From: Paraplanobispora siamensis
Lineage (GTDB): Bacteria; Actinomycetota; Actinomycetes; Streptosporangiales; Streptosporangiaceae
DNA length: 54,814 nucleotides
Assembly: GCF_016863175.1 (NCBI RefSeq)
Contig: NZ_BOOJ01000080.1
Span: 1 to 54,814 of the forward strand
Direction: 5' to 3'
The number at the start of each line of letters is the position of its first letter. Positions within the stretch are counted from its first letter, which is position 1. Both the position numbers and the translations under genes were made by a program. Below are positions 17,309-26,597 of the stretch, in pieces. The notes beneath the pieces were generated by a model that ran no database searches, was not told the origin of the DNA, and saw only the letters and a list, made by a program, of their open reading frames with translations.

Positions 17309-18523
17309 ATGAACCGCCTGTTGCAGCCCGTGCTGGCCGGTGTGGTGACCGCGCTGGTCGGCTTCGCCAGCTCGTTCGCCGTCGTGCTGGCCGGGCTGCG
17401 GGCGGTGGGGGCGGACCGGGAGCAGGCCGCGTCGGGTCTGCTCGCGCTCTGCCTGGCCGTGGGCGGCACGGCGATCTGGCTGAGCCTGCGGCTGCGGATA
17501 CCCGTGGCCATCGCCTGGTCCACGCCCGGCGCGGCGCTGCTCGTCTCCACCGGCGTCCCCGAGGGGGGATTCCCCGTCGCGGTCGGCGCGTTCGTCGTCT
17601 GCGGGCTGCTCATCGTGGTCGCCGGGCTGTTCCCGGTGCTCGGCCGCTGGATCGCGGCCATCCCCGGGCCGATCGCGGGCGCGATGCTCGCGGGGGTCCT
17701 GCTCGACCTGTGCGTGGCCCCGGTCAGAGCGCTGGTCGAGATTCCGCACATGGCCGTGCCCGTCGTGCTGACCTGGGCCGTGCTGAGCCGGGTGGCCCGC
17801 ACGTGGGCGGTGCCGGGGGCCCTGCTCGTGGCGGTCGCGGCCATCGCGCTGACCGGGCCGGGGCTCGGCGCGGTGGACGTGCGCCCGGTGGCCGAGGCGA
17901 CCGTGCCGTCCTGGAGCCTCCCGGCGATGATCAGCATCGCGCTCCCGCTGTTCCTGGTCACCATGGCCGCGCAGAACGTGCCGGGAATGGCGGTCCTCGC
18001 GGGGTACGGCTACCGCCCGCCGCTGCGCGGGGTCCTGACCGCCACCGGCCTGGCGAGCGCCGCCGCCGCGCCCCTGGGCGGGCACGCGGTGAACCTGGCC
18101 GCCATCACCGCGGCCCTGGCCGCCGGTCCCGACGCCGATCCCGATCCCGGCCGCCGGTGGATCGCCTCGGCCACCGCCGGGGTCTCGATGATCGTGCTGG
18201 GCGTCGGGGCGGGGCTGGCGACGGCTTTGGTCCTGCTGTCCCCGCCGGTGCTCATCGAGGCCGTCGCCGGGCTCGCGCTCATCGGGGCGCTGGCCTCGGC
18301 GATCACCGCGGCCGTCGCCGAGCCCGAGGGCCGGGAGGCCGCGGTGGTCACCTTCGTGGTCACCGCCTCGGGGCTGACCCTGCTGGGCGTGGGGGCCGCC
18401 TTCTGGGGGCTGGTGGCGGGAGGGCTGATGACGCTCCTGCACCGGCGCAGGACCCCGCGCGCCGTACCTGGACCGGTGCCGGACGAATCCCGGCCGGCGG
18501 AGTCGGACGCGGACCGGAGGTGA
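17309..18523 (+). CDS. benE: BenE-type benzoate/proton symporter family transporter
   Basis: The 404-residue inner-membrane protein has about 11-12 spans. Family-typical features include AIAWSTPGAALLVS after helix 3, the AIPGPIAGAMLAGVLL segment and the PLGGHAVNLAAITAAL region of helix 8. Family members import aromatic acids such as benzoate with protons. The start ATG (17309) follows GGACGAAGG; upstream in-frame codons are non-conserved leader. No benzoate-degradation gene is next to it, so the substrate could be another carboxylate or xenobiotic. The divergent XRE-cupin gene is its probable regulator. Confidence 0.87.
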   Translation: MNRLLQPVLAGVVTALVGFASSFAVVLAGLRAVGADREQAASGLLALCLAVGGTAIWLSLRLRIPVAIAWSTPGAALLVSTGVPEGGFPVAVGAFVVCGLLIVVAGLFPVLGRWIAAIPGPIAGAMLAGVLLDLCVAPVRALVEIPHMAVPVVLTWAVLSRVARTWAVPGALLVAVAAIALTGPGLGAVDVRPVAEATVPSWSLPAMISIALPLFLVTMAAQNVPGMAVLAGYGYRPPLRGVLTATGLASAAAAPLGGHAVNLAAITAALAAGPDADPDPGRRWIASATAGVSMIVLGVGAGLATALVLLSPPVLIEAVAGLALIGALASAITAAVAEPEGREAAVVTFVVTASGLTLLGVGAAFWGLVAGGLMTLLHRRRTPRAVPGPVPDESRPAESDADRR

Positions 18524-18594
18524 AAAAGCCCGGACTCGCGCCGTCCCCTTAGAAATCCCCATATTCTGGGACATGATCGAGTCGGGAGGCACAC

Positions 18595-20985
18595 GTGTCC
18601 GAACCGCGTCCGCTGCGCCCGGACGAGCCCGCACTTCTGGGGGACTACCGCCTGCTCGGGCGGGTGGGGCAGGGCGGGCAGGGAGTCGTGTACCTCGGAG
18701 AGTCGTCTTCGGGGACACGGGTGGCGGTCAAGGTCCTGCACGGCCACGTCGCCGGTGATCCCAAGAACCGCAGGCGCTTCCTGCGCGAGGTGGAGGCGGC
18801 CCGCCAGGTGCCCCAGTTCTGCACCGCGCCCATTCTGGACGTCGGCGTGGCGGGCGATCAGCCGTACGTGGTGAGCGAGTTCATCGAGGGCGAGTCCCTG
18901 GAGCAGCGGGTCGCCTCGCGCGGGCCGCTCGACCCGCGCGACCTGGAACGGCTGGCGGTCGGCACGGCCACCGCCCTGGCGGCGATCCACCGCGCCGGGA
19001 TCGTCCACCGCGACTTCAAGCCCGCCAACGTGCTGCTCGGCCCGGACGGGCCGCGGGTGGTCGACTTCGGCATCGCCCGCAGCGTGAACATGACCGCCAC
19101 CTCCGCCAGCGTGGTCGGCACCCCGCCGTACATGTCACCGGAGCAGCTCTCCGGGGACGACGTGGGCCCGCCCTCGGACATGTTCAGCTGGGCCGGCACC
19201 ATCCTGTTCGCCGGGACGGGGAGGGCGCCGTTCGGCCGTGACGTCGCCATCGCGGCCCTGGTGTACCGGATCCTCCACCAGGAGTGCGACCTCACCGGCC
19301 TGCCCGACGGCCTGCGGGAGATCGCCGGCCGGTGCCTGGCCAAGACGCCCGAGCGGCGCCCCACGGCCGAGGAGGTCCTGCTCGAGCTCATCACCGGCAG
19401 GGGCGCGGCGCGTCCCGGTACGGCGATGCCCGTGAACGACCTGCTCAGCACGGCCATGGGGATGGCGCAGCCGTCCGTCCCCGGCACGCCGTCGCGGGAT
19501 GTCCCACCGGCCGGGCCGCCGGTCCGGGAACGGTCCAACGCCGGACCGTCCTCCGCCGACCCCTCCAGCGGGTCCTTCCCGATGCCGTCACCCGCCGCCG
19601 GCGTGCCCGGCGGCCCGTCCGGTACGGCCCCGCCCGCCTATCCGCCCGGCGGCCAGTTCCACCCGGCACCGCCGCACACCGATCCGTCCGGCGGCCGATT
19701 CCACGCGCCGCCGACCGATCCGTCCGGCGGGCAGTTCCACGCGCCGCAACCCTCCACGGGCCCGTGGGGCGGGCCGCCCCACACCCATCCGTCCGGCGGG
19801 CAGTTCGGGCCGCCTCCCGGCGGGGGCGGGATCTCCCGGCGGAGCCTGCTGATCGGCGGGGCCGCGCTGGCCACCGGGGCGGTGGCGGCGGCCGCGGTGC
19901 TGGTCCCCCGGTACCTGGACGACCGGAGCGGCACGGTCGGGAGCTCGCCCGACCGGAGCACGGGGACGGGGAGCACCGGGACCGGGAGCACCTCCTCGGC
20001 TACTTCGCAGACGTCGGGACCGTCGGCCTCCCCGACGTCGCCCACGGCCACCCCGACGGCCACCCCGAGCGCGTCCGCGCTGATCACCACCTCCGGGGGC
20101 CAGCCGCTGGTGCTCGGCAACGGCGAGCTGGTGCAGGGCCTGGCGATCTCCGCCGACGGCCGTACGGTGGCCGCCGGATGCTGGGACGGCAGGATCCGGT
20201 TGTGGGAGGTGCCCTCCGGCAAGTCGATCGGGGAGCTCAAGGACAGGAAGTTCTACGTCGAGGGCCTGGCGCTGAGCCCGGACGGCCGGACCCTGATCAG
20301 CGTCGGCGGGGTGAGCGACACCGAGACGCACGTGTGGGACCTCGGCTCCAAGCGCAGAGTGTCGAAGTCCGTGATCGGCTCAGTCTTCGTCAGGTTCAGT
20401 CCCGACGGCGGGCAGTTCGTCACCGGCAGCGGGTTCGAGTGGGTCCGGCTGTGGAAGACCTCCAACCGCAGGCAGGCGGGCGCCTCCATGCGTCACGAGG
20501 AGCTGGTCAAGAACGCGGCCTTCAGCCCCGACGGGAGGCTGCTGGCCACCGCGGGATGGGACCGTACGGTCCGGTTCTGGCGCACCTCCGGCGGCACGGC
20601 GGTCGGCGGTCCGCTGAAGGGGCACACCGAGGAGGTCAACGCCGTCGTGTTCCTCGACGACGGGAAGACCCTGGCGAGCGCGGGATACGACAGGGTCGTG
20701 CGGCTGTGGGACGTCTCCTCCCGCAAGGCGAAGAAGGAGACCTTCAAGGGGGCGAAGTCGACGATCAACGCCATGGCCGTCAGCCCCGACGGGACCCTCC
20801 TCGCCGCCGCGACCGACAAGGAGGGCGTCCGGCTGTGGGACGTCGCCACCCGGCGCGAGTTCCGCCAGCCCCTGGACCAGGGGCAGATCCAGAACGTGGC
20901 CTTCAGCGGCAACGGGCTCGTCCTGGCGGTGGCCTTGGGGAACGACGTGCTGCTGTACGACGTCGGCGGCCTGCGCACCGCCTGA
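18595..20985 (+). CDS. Ser/Thr protein kinase with C-terminal WD40 propeller
   Basis: The 796-residue protein has a Hanks-type kinase domain (about 16-270): a glycine loop VGQGGQGVVYLG, Lys46 in VAVKVL, HRDFKPANVLL with catalytic Asp140, DFG at 157-159 and SPEQL. A Pro/Gly/Ser-rich segment carries a degenerate PSGGxFHxPP repeat (about 300-415). One membrane span (about 420-440), a Ser/Thr linker and six or seven WD40-like repeats (about 500-790; each with SPDG and xxRLWD) complete it. The kinase faces the cytosol and the WD40 part should lie outside as sensor or docking platform. RBS GGGAGG precedes the GTG. Substrates are unknown. Confidence 0.93.
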   Translation: MSEPRPLRPDEPALLGDYRLLGRVGQGGQGVVYLGESSSGTRVAVKVLHGHVAGDPKNRRRFLREVEAARQVPQFCTAPILDVGVAGDQPYVVSEFIEGESLEQRVASRGPLDPRDLERLAVGTATALAAIHRAGIVHRDFKPANVLLGPDGPRVVDFGIARSVNMTATSASVVGTPPYMSPEQLSGDDVGPPSDMFSWAGTILFAGTGRAPFGRDVAIAALVYRILHQECDLTGLPDGLREIAGRCLAKTPERRPTAEEVLLELITGRGAARPGTAMPVNDLLSTAMGMAQPSVPGTPSRDVPPAGPPVRERSNAGPSSADPSSGSFPMPSPAAGVPGGPSGTAPPAYPPGGQFHPAPPHTDPSGGRFHAPPTDPSGGQFHAPQPSTGPWGGPPHTHPSGGQFGPPPGGGGISRRSLLIGGAALATGAVAAAAVLVPRYLDDRSGTVGSSPDRSTGTGSTGTGSTSSATSQTSGPSASPTSPTATPTATPSASALITTSGGQPLVLGNGELVQGLAISADGRTVAAGCWDGRIRLWEVPSGKSIGELKDRKFYVEGLALSPDGRTLISVGGVSDTETHVWDLGSKRRVSKSVIGSVFVRFSPDGGQFVTGSGFEWVRLWKTSNRRQAGASMRHEELVKNAAFSPDGRLLATAGWDRTVRFWRTSGGTAVGGPLKGHTEEVNAVVFLDDGKTLASAGYDRVVRLWDVSSRKAKKETFKGAKSTINAMAVSPDGTLLAAATDKEGVRLWDVATRREFRQPLDQGQIQNVAFSGNGLVLAVALGNDVLLYDVGGLRTA

Positions 20986-21001
20986 CCGCCACGGCACGAA
21001 G

Positions 21002-21048
21002 CGCACCGCCTGACCGCGCCCCCGTCGCCCGCGCGGTCAGGCGGTGCG
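21002..21048. terminator. Bidirectional terminator hairpin
   Basis: Perfect 18-base arms (21002-21019 and 21031-21048) enclose an 11-base loop, between the kinase stop and the convergent MMPL gene. The arm sequence also appears just upstream, spanning the kinase stop codon (about 20973-20989), so the region looks like a local duplication. Confidence 0.7.
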
Positions 21049-21057
21049 GCGGCCGGG

Positions 21058-23343
21058 TCAGCCGACGGCGACCGGCGTCCGCCCGGCGGGTACGGCGTCC
21101 GGGTCGTCGGGGTCGTCCGGACCGCCCGGAGCGTCGTCCTCGCCGGACCCGTGCTCCAGCGTCGGCAGCCAGTCCAGCCAGCGCGGCAGGTACCAGTTGG
21201 CCTCGCCCAGCAGCCGCATGGTCGCCGGCAGCAGGACCGCCCTGACGACCGTGGCGTCGATCAGGATGGCCGCGGCCAGGCCGATGCCCATCTCCTTGAA
21301 GGAGAGCAGCGACATCGTGCCGAAGATCGCGAACACCCCGACCATGATGAACGCCGCGCTGCTCACCACCCCGGCGGTCGTCCTGATCCCGTGGGTCACC
21401 GCCTGCTCGGTGGGCATGCCCCGGTCGAAGGCCTCGCGGATCCGGCTCAGGATGAACACGTGGTAGTCCATCGAGAGCCCGAAGAGGATCACGAACAGGA
21501 ACAGCGGCAGCCAGCTCACGATCGAGCCGGTCGACTCGAAGTTCAGCAGGCTCTCGCCCCAGCCGTACTGGAAGACCACGACCAGCACGCCGTACGCCGC
21601 GGCCACCGACAGCAGGTTCAGCACGATCGCCGTCACCGCCACCACCAGTGACCGGAACGACGCCAGCAGCAGCACGAAGGCCAGCAGCAGGACGAAGGTG
21701 AAGACCAGCGGCACGGACCTGCCGAGCTGGGCGTTGAAGTCCATCACCCCGGCCACGCTGCCGTAGACGTAGGTCTCGGCGACCAGCCCGACGGTCGGCG
21801 GGACCACCCGCTCGCGCAGGGTGCGCACGGCGTGCTCGGAGACCTCGTCGGAGGGGCCCGCGCCCTTCAGGCCGAGGCGGATGATCCCCACGGTCCTGTC
21901 CGGGTTCGCGCTGACGCCGAAGAAGGCGGGGTCGATCTCGCCGGTGCCGATCGCCATCTCCCGCAGGCGCTGGACCTCCTTGAGGACGTACGGCGCGGTC
22001 ACGTCGTCGGCCTTCAGCACGATGGTGGCCGGGGCCTTGTTGCCGGGGAAGGCGTCCTTGATCCGGCGGGAGGTCTCCACGACCGGGTGGTCGCCCTGCA
22101 CGTCGGAGGTGCCGGGCTCGCCGGTGCGCAGATCGAAGGCGGGGACCGCCAGGCCGGTCAGCAGGCCCCCGGCCAGCAGGACCGAGACGACCGGGCGGCG
22201 CAGCACCGCGGTGAGGACGGTGTTCCACACGCGCCCGCCGCCCTCGCGCCCGCCGAGGATCCGCCGCCAGGTGCGCCCGGTGAGCCTGCGGACGGTGCCG
22301 TGCACGACCCGGGCGTCGATCTTGTCGCCGATCAGGGACAGGATCGCGGGGAGCACGGTCATCGAACCGATCATCGCGACCAGCACCACCAGGATCGTGC
22401 CCTGGGCGAAGCCGATGAAGATGCCGTTGCCGGTCAGGAACATGCCCGCCATGGCGACGATCACGGTGACGCCGGAGATCAGCACCGCCCGCCCGGAGGT
22501 CGCCGCCGCGATCTCCAGGGCCCGCTCCCTGTCCCGGCCCTTGGCACGCTCCTCACGCTCGCGGCGGATGTAGAACAGGGAGTAGTCGACGCCGACGGCC
22601 AGGCCGATCAGCAGCATGAGGTTGGTGGTGGCCGAGTCGACGTGCAGGATCTGGCTGGTCAGCGCGAGCAGGCCGATCGAGCCGAGATAGGCGGTGAACG
22701 CCACCACCAGCGGGACCACGGCGGCCAGCAGCGCGCCGAAGGCGGCCAGCAGGATGCCGAACGTCAGGGGGATGGACAGCAGCTCCGCCCTGATCAGGTC
22801 GTCGTCGAGCACCTCGCCGAGCATGAGGCCGCTGCTCGCCCTGCCCGACTGGCCGATCCACAGCGAGGGATGCGCCCGCTGGACGCCGGCCACGGCGTCG
22901 ATCACGGGCTGGACCCGCTCCTCGGCGGTTCTCCCCTCGCCCTTCATGTCGAAGGTCACCAGGGCCGAACGCCGGTCCCCGCTGATCGGGGAGGGCTCCT
23001 GCGCGTCGTACGGCGTGCGGACCTTCTCCACCAGGCCGGTGGCGAGCACCGCCTCCTTGACGTCCCGCGTCACCGCCCGGAAGTCGGCGGGGGCGGTGGA
23101 GCCCCTGGCCTGGACCAGCACCGTCTCCCCGGCGACGTCGGGGAACCCGGCCGCGTCCAGGACCATCGCGGCCTTGCGCGACTCCCCGTTGTTGTCCTCC
23201 CAGGGCTCCATCCCCTTGGTGCCGACCGCGTTGCCCGCCAGGGTCGCCGCCACGACGAACCCCACCCAGACCAGCAGCGCGGCCCAGCGATGGCGCGCGC
23301 TCCAGCCGCCCACTGCGGCGGCGATGTTCCTCCGGCGTGCCAT
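21058..23343 (-). CDS. MMPL/RND-family membrane transporter
   Basis: The 761-residue protein has the MMPL layout: a first membrane helix, a large extracytoplasmic loop (about 45-190), five spans, a cytosolic loop, another helix plus second large loop (about 395-530) and five more spans. The proton-relay Asp-Tyr pairs of helices 4 and 10 are visible in GVDYSLFYIRRE and GLSMDYHVFILSR. Family members export lipids or amphipathic molecules using the proton gradient. It ends with an Asp/Pro-rich tail. The start is ATG. No lipid synthesis gene lies beside it, so the cargo is unknown. Confidence 0.92.
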   Translation of the reverse strand: MARRRNIAAAVGGWSARHRWAALLVWVGFVVAATLAGNAVGTKGMEPWEDNNGESRKAAMVLDAAGFPDVAGETVLVQARGSTAPADFRAVTRDVKEAVLATGLVEKVRTPYDAQEPSPISGDRRSALVTFDMKGEGRTAEERVQPVIDAVAGVQRAHPSLWIGQSGRASSGLMLGEVLDDDLIRAELLSIPLTFGILLAAFGALLAAVVPLVVAFTAYLGSIGLLALTSQILHVDSATTNLMLLIGLAVGVDYSLFYIRREREERAKGRDRERALEIAAATSGRAVLISGVTVIVAMAGMFLTGNGIFIGFAQGTILVVLVAMIGSMTVLPAILSLIGDKIDARVVHGTVRRLTGRTWRRILGGREGGGRVWNTVLTAVLRRPVVSVLLAGGLLTGLAVPAFDLRTGEPGTSDVQGDHPVVETSRRIKDAFPGNKAPATIVLKADDVTAPYVLKEVQRLREMAIGTGEIDPAFFGVSANPDRTVGIIRLGLKGAGPSDEVSEHAVRTLRERVVPPTVGLVAETYVYGSVAGVMDFNAQLGRSVPLVFTFVLLLAFVLLLASFRSLVVAVTAIVLNLLSVAAAYGVLVVVFQYGWGESLLNFESTGSIVSWLPLFLFVILFGLSMDYHVFILSRIREAFDRGMPTEQAVTHGIRTTAGVVSSAAFIMVGVFAIFGTMSLLSFKEMGIGLAAAILIDATVVRAVLLPATMRLLGEANWYLPRWLDWLPTLEHGSGEDDAPGGPDDPDDPDAVPAGRTPVAVG

Positions 23344-23448
23344 TTCCCCGCTCCCTGCTCACTTTTACTCACGAAGGTAGAAGCCGGAAGCGCCCAGGGC
23401 ATCGTCCCCGGTGACCGGTCGCGGCTCCCTCCGTGAGGTTAGGGAAGG

Positions 23449-24657
23449 TCATCCTTGAGGCGTAGGGCTTTTCCGGAGGACGACCCGGCCCCGGCGGTGG
23501 TGGACGACCAACGCCACGGCGGCGACCAGGCACAGCACCGCCACCGCGACCATCACGGAGGTGTACCCGGCGGTCTGCTCCAGCCCCGCCCCGCCCAGCG
23601 GGCCGAGCGCGGTCATCAGCGCGATCGGCAGGGTGGCCGCGCCCGCGATCGCGCCGTAGCCGGCGACGCCGAAGTGCTCGGCGAACAGCACCGGGCGGGC
23701 GATCGTGCCCACGCCGTACCCGATCCCGAACAGCAGGACGCAGGCGACCGCCCCGGACGCCGTGCCGCCCAGCGCAGGGAGCAGGGCCGCACCCGCGGCC
23801 TGCACGGTGAACATGACGGCCGCGACGGTCGCGGCCGGCCAGCGCCGTTGCAGGCCGGTGGTGGCCAGGCGGCCGGTCACGGAGAGCACGCCGACCAGGC
23901 CGGTCACCAGAGAGGCGAAGGGGCCGGGGTGGCCGAGCGAGGTCAGGTAGGAGACCAGGTGCATGGCGAGGGTGTAGACCGCGCCGCTCTGCGCCACGAA
24001 CGCCCCGGTCAGCAGCCAGAACGCGGGGTCGCGCAGGGCCTCGCCGACCGCACCGGTCCTCGGCGGGTGCGCGTCGTCCGGGCCGCGCCTGACGACGAGC
24101 AGGTGCAGCGGTACGGTGACCACCCCGAGGACGACGGCCAGCACGACCAGGGCCTGGCGCCAGCCGTACCACTCGTTGAGCAGTCCGGCCAGCGGCGAGA
24201 AGATCGTCGTGGCGAACCCGGCCACCACCGTCACCGCGAGCAGCGCCGTGGCCCGGCTCCTGCCGTCGAACCAGCTCACCACGACGGCGAAGGCCGGTTC
24301 GTACAGGGTCAGCGCCATGGCCACCCCCATGCACGCGAACACCGCGTACAGGGCGGGCAGGCTCTCCACCCGGGACCACGCCAGGACGGTGAGGGTGCCG
24401 AGGACCGAACCGCCCGTCATGAGCCAGCGCCCGCCGTACCGGTCGAGCAGCCTGCCGACGAGCGGCGCGGCGGCGGCGTTGACCACGATGGCGAGGGTGA
24501 GGGCGGCGGTGACCTGCGCGGAGCCCGTGCCGAGGTCGCGGGCCACGGGGGTGAGGAAGATCGCGAAGGCGTAGAACATCACGCCGTAGCCGACCGTGGA
24601 GGTGACGGCCAGGGCGGCGACGAGGTCCCAGGGTTGTGATCCGGTACGGCGGAGCAC
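23449..24657 (-). CDS. MFS transporter (12-span, unknown substrate)
   Basis: The 402-residue protein has 12 hydrophobic segments. It shows the MFS signature after helix 2 (GRLLDRYGGRWLMTGG) and the proline/glycine-rich helix 5 motif (VVAGFATTIFSPLAG). The helix 1 phrase GYGVMFYAFAIFLTPV is like oxalate/formate-antiporter or monocarboxylate-type MFS members. The start is GTG. It is 105 bp upstream of the MMPL gene on the same strand and could share a message with it. Cargo is not predictable. Confidence 0.85.
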   Translation of the reverse strand: MLRRTGSQPWDLVAALAVTSTVGYGVMFYAFAIFLTPVARDLGTGSAQVTAALTLAIVVNAAAAPLVGRLLDRYGGRWLMTGGSVLGTLTVLAWSRVESLPALYAVFACMGVAMALTLYEPAFAVVVSWFDGRSRATALLAVTVVAGFATTIFSPLAGLLNEWYGWRQALVVLAVVLGVVTVPLHLLVVRRGPDDAHPPRTGAVGEALRDPAFWLLTGAFVAQSGAVYTLAMHLVSYLTSLGHPGPFASLVTGLVGVLSVTGRLATTGLQRRWPAATVAAVMFTVQAAGAALLPALGGTASGAVACVLLFGIGYGVGTIARPVLFAEHFGVAGYGAIAGAATLPIALMTALGPLGGAGLEQTAGYTSVMVAVAVLCLVAAVALVVHHRRGRVVLRKSPTPQG

Positions 24658-24775
24658 GGCTATCGGCCGTTCGATCGGATCATGATTCTGGAGTTTATAG
24701 AAGGTGATTTTTCGGGTTATTTGGGGGCTGGCTGTACCACTCGTCGAGCAGCCCGGGAGCCGCGGGGAAAAGACA

Positions 24776-24807
24776 CCGCCGGCACGGGATGCGGACCGTG
24801 CCGGCGG
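24776..24807 (-). terminator. Terminator hairpin after the membrane coiled-coil gene
   Basis: Perfect 12-base arms (CCGCCGGCACGG / CCGTGCCGGCGG) with an 8-base loop, about 48 bases beyond the minus-strand stop at 24855. The AT-rich stretch 24658-24740 in front of it probably holds the promoter of the MFS gene at 23449-24657. Confidence 0.6.
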
Positions 24808-24854
24808 AGATCGGAAATCCTTGTTCGGTTGTCTGCGCTCATCTACATCCGCGT

Positions 24855-25334
24855 CTACCGGCTGTCCACCGTGCGCTGGTGGCGGCCGGCCACGAGCTGG
24901 TCGTTGGACTGACGGGGAACGTCGATCCGCGGGTGCGGGCCGGTCGGCTCGTCACGGTCGTCGACGCCGTCCCGGTCGCGGTCCACGGCCGGAGCCGGAG
25001 CCGGAGTCGTGGGAGTGGCCTCGAGCTTGCGCTCAAGCTCGCGCTTCTCCTCCTCCAGCTGGGCGACGCGGTCACGGGCCTCCATCCGGGTGGCCCGCAG
25101 CTGCTTGCGCCGCGCCGCGGAACGGCGCAGGCCGGCGAACAGGAGAGCGAGACCGAGCAGGAAGACCGCTCCGGTGGCGACACCGGCGAAGAAGAACTCC
25201 AGCTGCGTGAACTGGACCGTGCGGTCGAAGACCGTGAACGACGCGGTGGCGGTGGATGCGGCGGTCTCGTCCCAGGAGACCGCGATCGCGGCCGCGCCGG
25301 CGAGCACGATCAAGAGAAGTCCCAGCACTATCAT
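24855..25334 (-). CDS. Two-span membrane protein with coiled coil, unknown
   Basis: The 159-residue protein has two membrane helices (about 2-18 and 46-68). A basic linker and a short coiled coil (about 80-110, EARDRVAQLEEEKRELERKLEA) follow, then a charged Pro/Asp-rich tail with DRDRDGVDDRDE. The shape is like LapA-type small membrane proteins. Function is unknown. A minus-strand hairpin follows the stop. The start ATG faces the divergent monooxygenase gene 89 bp away. Confidence 0.7.
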   Translation of the reverse strand: MIVLGLLLIVLAGAAAIAVSWDETAASTATASFTVFDRTVQFTQLEFFFAGVATGAVFLLGLALLFAGLRRSAARRKQLRATRMEARDRVAQLEEEKRELERKLEATPTTPAPAPAVDRDRDGVDDRDEPTGPHPRIDVPRQSNDQLVAGRHQRTVDSR

Positions 25335-25423
25335 CGTGACCTCACCTCGGGTGTTTGTGTCGTGGGGGTCCGCTGCCCCGGGGGCGCCGGATTATTCGTG
25401 AGCCCGTCCGTGTTCGACGGGAT

Positions 25424-26554
25424 GTGACGGACATCGACGTGGTGGTGATCGGGGCCGGACAGGCCGGACTGTCCACGTCCCACTTCCTGACCAGGGACGG
25501 GATCGACCACGTGGTGCTCGACCGGTCCCCGCGCCCGGGCGGCGCCTGGCAGTTCCGCTGGCCGTCCCTGACCCTGGGCGCCGCGCACCGCGTGCACGAC
25601 CTGCCCGGCCTTCCGCTGGGCGTCGCCGACACCGGCCGCCCGTCGTCGGAGGTCGTCTCCGAGTACTTCGCCGCCTACGAACGGGCCTTCGGCCTGCCGG
25701 TGCGCCGGCCGGTCGAGGTACGGGAGGTGCGCGAGGGCCGGGACGGCCGGTTGCTGGTGGCCTCCTCGGACGGCGAGTGGTCCGCGCGCGCCCTGGTCAA
25801 CGCCACCGGCACCTGGGACCGGCCCTTCTGGCCGCGCTATCCGGGCCAGGAGACGTTCCGCGGGCGGCAGCTGCACACCGTCGGCTACACCCGCAAGGAA
25901 GACTTCGCCGGTGAACGGGTCGTGGTCGTCGGCGCCGGGGCCTCGGCGATCCAGCTCCTGCTGGAGATCTCCCAGGTGGCCCGGTCCACCGCGTGGGTCA
26001 CCCGCAGGCCCCCGGTCTTCCGGGACGGGCCGTTCGACCAGGAGGCGGGCCGCGCGGCCGTCGCCCGGGTGGACGCCCGTGTGCGCGCCGGGCTCCCGCC
26101 GGGCAGCGTGGTCGGCGCGACGGGCTATCCGCTGACCCCCGAGGTCAGGGCGGCCATGGCGGCCGGGGTCCTGGACCGGCTGCCGATGTTCGACCGGATC
26201 GTCCCCGAGGGGGTCGTCTGGGGCGACGCCGGCCGGGACGCCGTCGGCCGGGGCGATGTCGGCCAGGATGGTGCCGGCCAGGATGGTGCCGGCCAGGATG
26301 GTGCAGGCCGTCTGGTCGAGGCCGACACGATCCTGTGGGCCACCGGGTTCCGGCCCGTCATCGGCCACCTGGCGCCCCTGCGCCTGCGCGAGCCCGGCGG
26401 CGGCATCCGGGTCGAGGACACCGTGGCCGTCCGGGACCCCCGGGTGCACCTGGTCGGATACGGGCCATCCGCCAGCACCGTCGGCGCCAACCGGGCCGGC
26501 CGTACCGCGGCCCGGCACATCCGCCGCCTGCTGGCCGAGCCCCTGGCCGCCTGA
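25424..26554 (+). CDS. Flavin-dependent monooxygenase-like oxidoreductase
   Basis: The 376-residue protein has two Rossmann motifs. The FAD one, VVIGAGQAGLS, is at residues 6-16; the NADPH one, VVVVGAGASAIQ, is near residue 170. Between them is the GTWDRP stretch of class B flavoprotein monooxygenases, and the end has the closing ATGFRP and YGPSAST motifs. Class B enzymes oxygenate soft nucleophiles or ketones; the substrate is unknown. The GTG at 25424 is chosen since the FAD motif then falls right after the N-terminus. The RBS is weak (GACGGGAT). A 15-bp tandem repeat inserts GAGQD units around residues 280-295, which is unusual in this fold. Confidence 0.85.
   Translation: MTDIDVVVIGAGQAGLSTSHFLTRDGIDHVVLDRSPRPGGAWQFRWPSLTLGAAHRVHDLPGLPLGVADTGRPSSEVVSEYFAAYERAFGLPVRRPVEVREVREGRDGRLLVASSDGEWSARALVNATGTWDRPFWPRYPGQETFRGRQLHTVGYTRKEDFAGERVVVVGAGASAIQLLLEISQVARSTAWVTRRPPVFRDGPFDQEAGRAAVARVDARVRAGLPPGSVVGATGYPLTPEVRAAMAAGVLDRLPMFDRIVPEGVVWGDAGRDAVGRGDVGQDGAGQDGAGQDGAGRLVEADTILWATGFRPVIGHLAPLRLREPGGGIRVEDTVAVRDPRVHLVGYGPSASTVGANRAGRTAARHIRRLLAEPLAA
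26261..26305 (+). repeat. 15-bp in-frame tandem repeat in monooxygenase gene
   Basis: The unit GGCCAGGATGGTGCC is present three times (26261, 26276, 26291; last copy ends A). It encodes GQDGA repeats. Flanking sequence (GRDAVGRGDV) looks like older diverged copies. Confidence 0.9.
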
Positions 26555-26585
26555 CGGGCGGCTTACGCCGCTGACGCGCGGCGTC

Positions 26586-26591
26586 TAGGCT
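26586..26591 (+). promoter_or_regulatory. -10 box for leaderless corA message
   Basis: TAGGCT is followed seven bases later by the GTG start at 26598, with no ribosome site between. Transcription would start on or next to the start codon. Confidence 0.45.
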
Positions 26592-26597
26592 GGCCGG

